Shown here piece after piece: positions 7,493-7,794 of a stretch of 7,794 nucleotides of DNA. A program made the translations under genes and the position numbers. The notes below the pieces were generated by a model that was not told where the DNA came from, ran no database searches, and saw nothing but the letters and a program-made list of their open reading frames with translations. The stretch is from positions 1 through 7,794 of the forward strand of contig JALNXV010000160.1 in NCBI GenBank assembly GCA_023230175.1, read 5' to 3'. This DNA is from Candidatus Cloacimonadota bacterium. Its GTDB lineage: Bacteria; Cloacimonadota; Cloacimonadia; Cloacimonadales; WRIO01. How positions within the stretch are numbered: the stretch's first letter is position 1; every line of letters starts with the position of its first letter.

Positions 7493-7794
7493 TATTCTTC
7501 AAGCCTTTTAATCAACTTAGGCAAGACATCAAATAAATCGGATACTACACCTAAATCTGCAACATTAAAAATAGGAGCATCAGTGTCTTTATTAATAGCG
7601 ATTATATAATCAGATGATTGCATTCCTGCCATATGTTGGATAGCTCCGGAAATGCCAAAAGATAGATAAATTTTTGGTTTAATAGTCTTTCCTGTTTGTC
7701 CTACTTGATGAGGATAACCTATCCATTCTGAATCAACAGCTGCACGAGACGCCCCAACGGCACCATCCAATAACTCTGCAAGTTTATGAAGCAT
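7492..7794 (-). CDS. etfA: Electron transfer flavoprotein alpha subunit, C-terminal part (gene runs off the window)
   Basis: The last 100 residues of EtfA, the FAD-carrying subunit that with EtfB passes electrons between dehydrogenases and the respiratory chain or a bifurcating partner. The FAD-domain motifs are all present, in order: GASR (14-17 of the fragment), QVGQTGKT (30-37), GISGAIQH (47-54), INKD (67-70) and [10 protein letters not shown] (79-88). The ATG occupying the final three bases is almost surely an internal Met, because complete EtfA proteins have over 300 residues and the sequence LHKLAELL continues a family helix. The N-terminal half, and probably etfB, lie beyond position 7794. 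The TAA stop overlaps the amidohydrolase ATG. Confidence 0.95.
   Translation of the reverse strand: MLHKLAELLDGAVGASRAAVDSEWIGYPHQVGQTGKTIKPKIYLSFGISGAIQHMAGMQSSDYIIAINKDTDAPIFNVADLGVVSDLFDVLPKLIKRLEE

Noticed and set aside
7792..7794. ATG at the window end as the start of a small 100-aa protein
   Set aside because: The sequence is the EtfA C-terminal FAD domain, so the gene must extend beyond the window.

Overview
The window is an AT-rich stretch (about 28% G+C, estimated by eye) from a diderm bacterium. All seven genes lie on the minus strand, so transcription runs from position 7794 towards position 1. Three Sec-type signal peptides, a C-terminal-Phe beta-barrel protein and a periplasmic FecR-like protein indicate an outer membrane. 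Asn/Ile-rich proteins, weak Shine-Dalgarno use and Ig-plus-barrel architecture suggest an FCB-like or candidate-phylum lineage (Cloacimonadota or similar). That assignment is a guess, not a demonstration.

Upstream block (7794 to 5633): the C-terminal FAD-binding part of EtfA (cut by the window edge); a TRZ/ATZ-type metal-dependent amidohydrolase joined to it by a TAATG stop/start overlap; and queE, the radical SAM 7-carboxy-7-deazaguanine synthase, 15 nt further on. This block looks like housekeeping metabolism, probably co-transcribed.

Downstream block (5613 to 1): a perfect sigma70-type promoter (TTGACA, 17 nt, TATAAT) lies in the 68-nt gap after queE and drives a tight four-gene run. The genes encode (1) a secreted Asn-rich protein of unrecognised family with an internal repeat, (2) a secreted FecR-domain protein, (3) a 782-residue protein with two N-terminal Ig-like domains and a beta-barrel, and (4) a CHASE2 / three-TM / class III nucleotidyl cyclase whose catalytic domain runs off the window at position 1. 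Neighbours overlap or are separated by at most 8 nt, so co-translation is likely.

The reading I favour is an envelope-to-cytoplasm signalling cassette. Outer-membrane and periplasmic parts (genes 1 to 3) would feed a signal to the extracytoplasmic CHASE2 domain, which would control cyclic nucleotide synthesis inside. CHASE2 cyclases beside FecR-domain proteins are, from memory, a recurrent arrangement. The barrel and the repeat-bearing lead protein are the less familiar parts. There are no RNA genes, mobile elements or CRISPR arrays, and no gene-free stretch longer than 68 nt.
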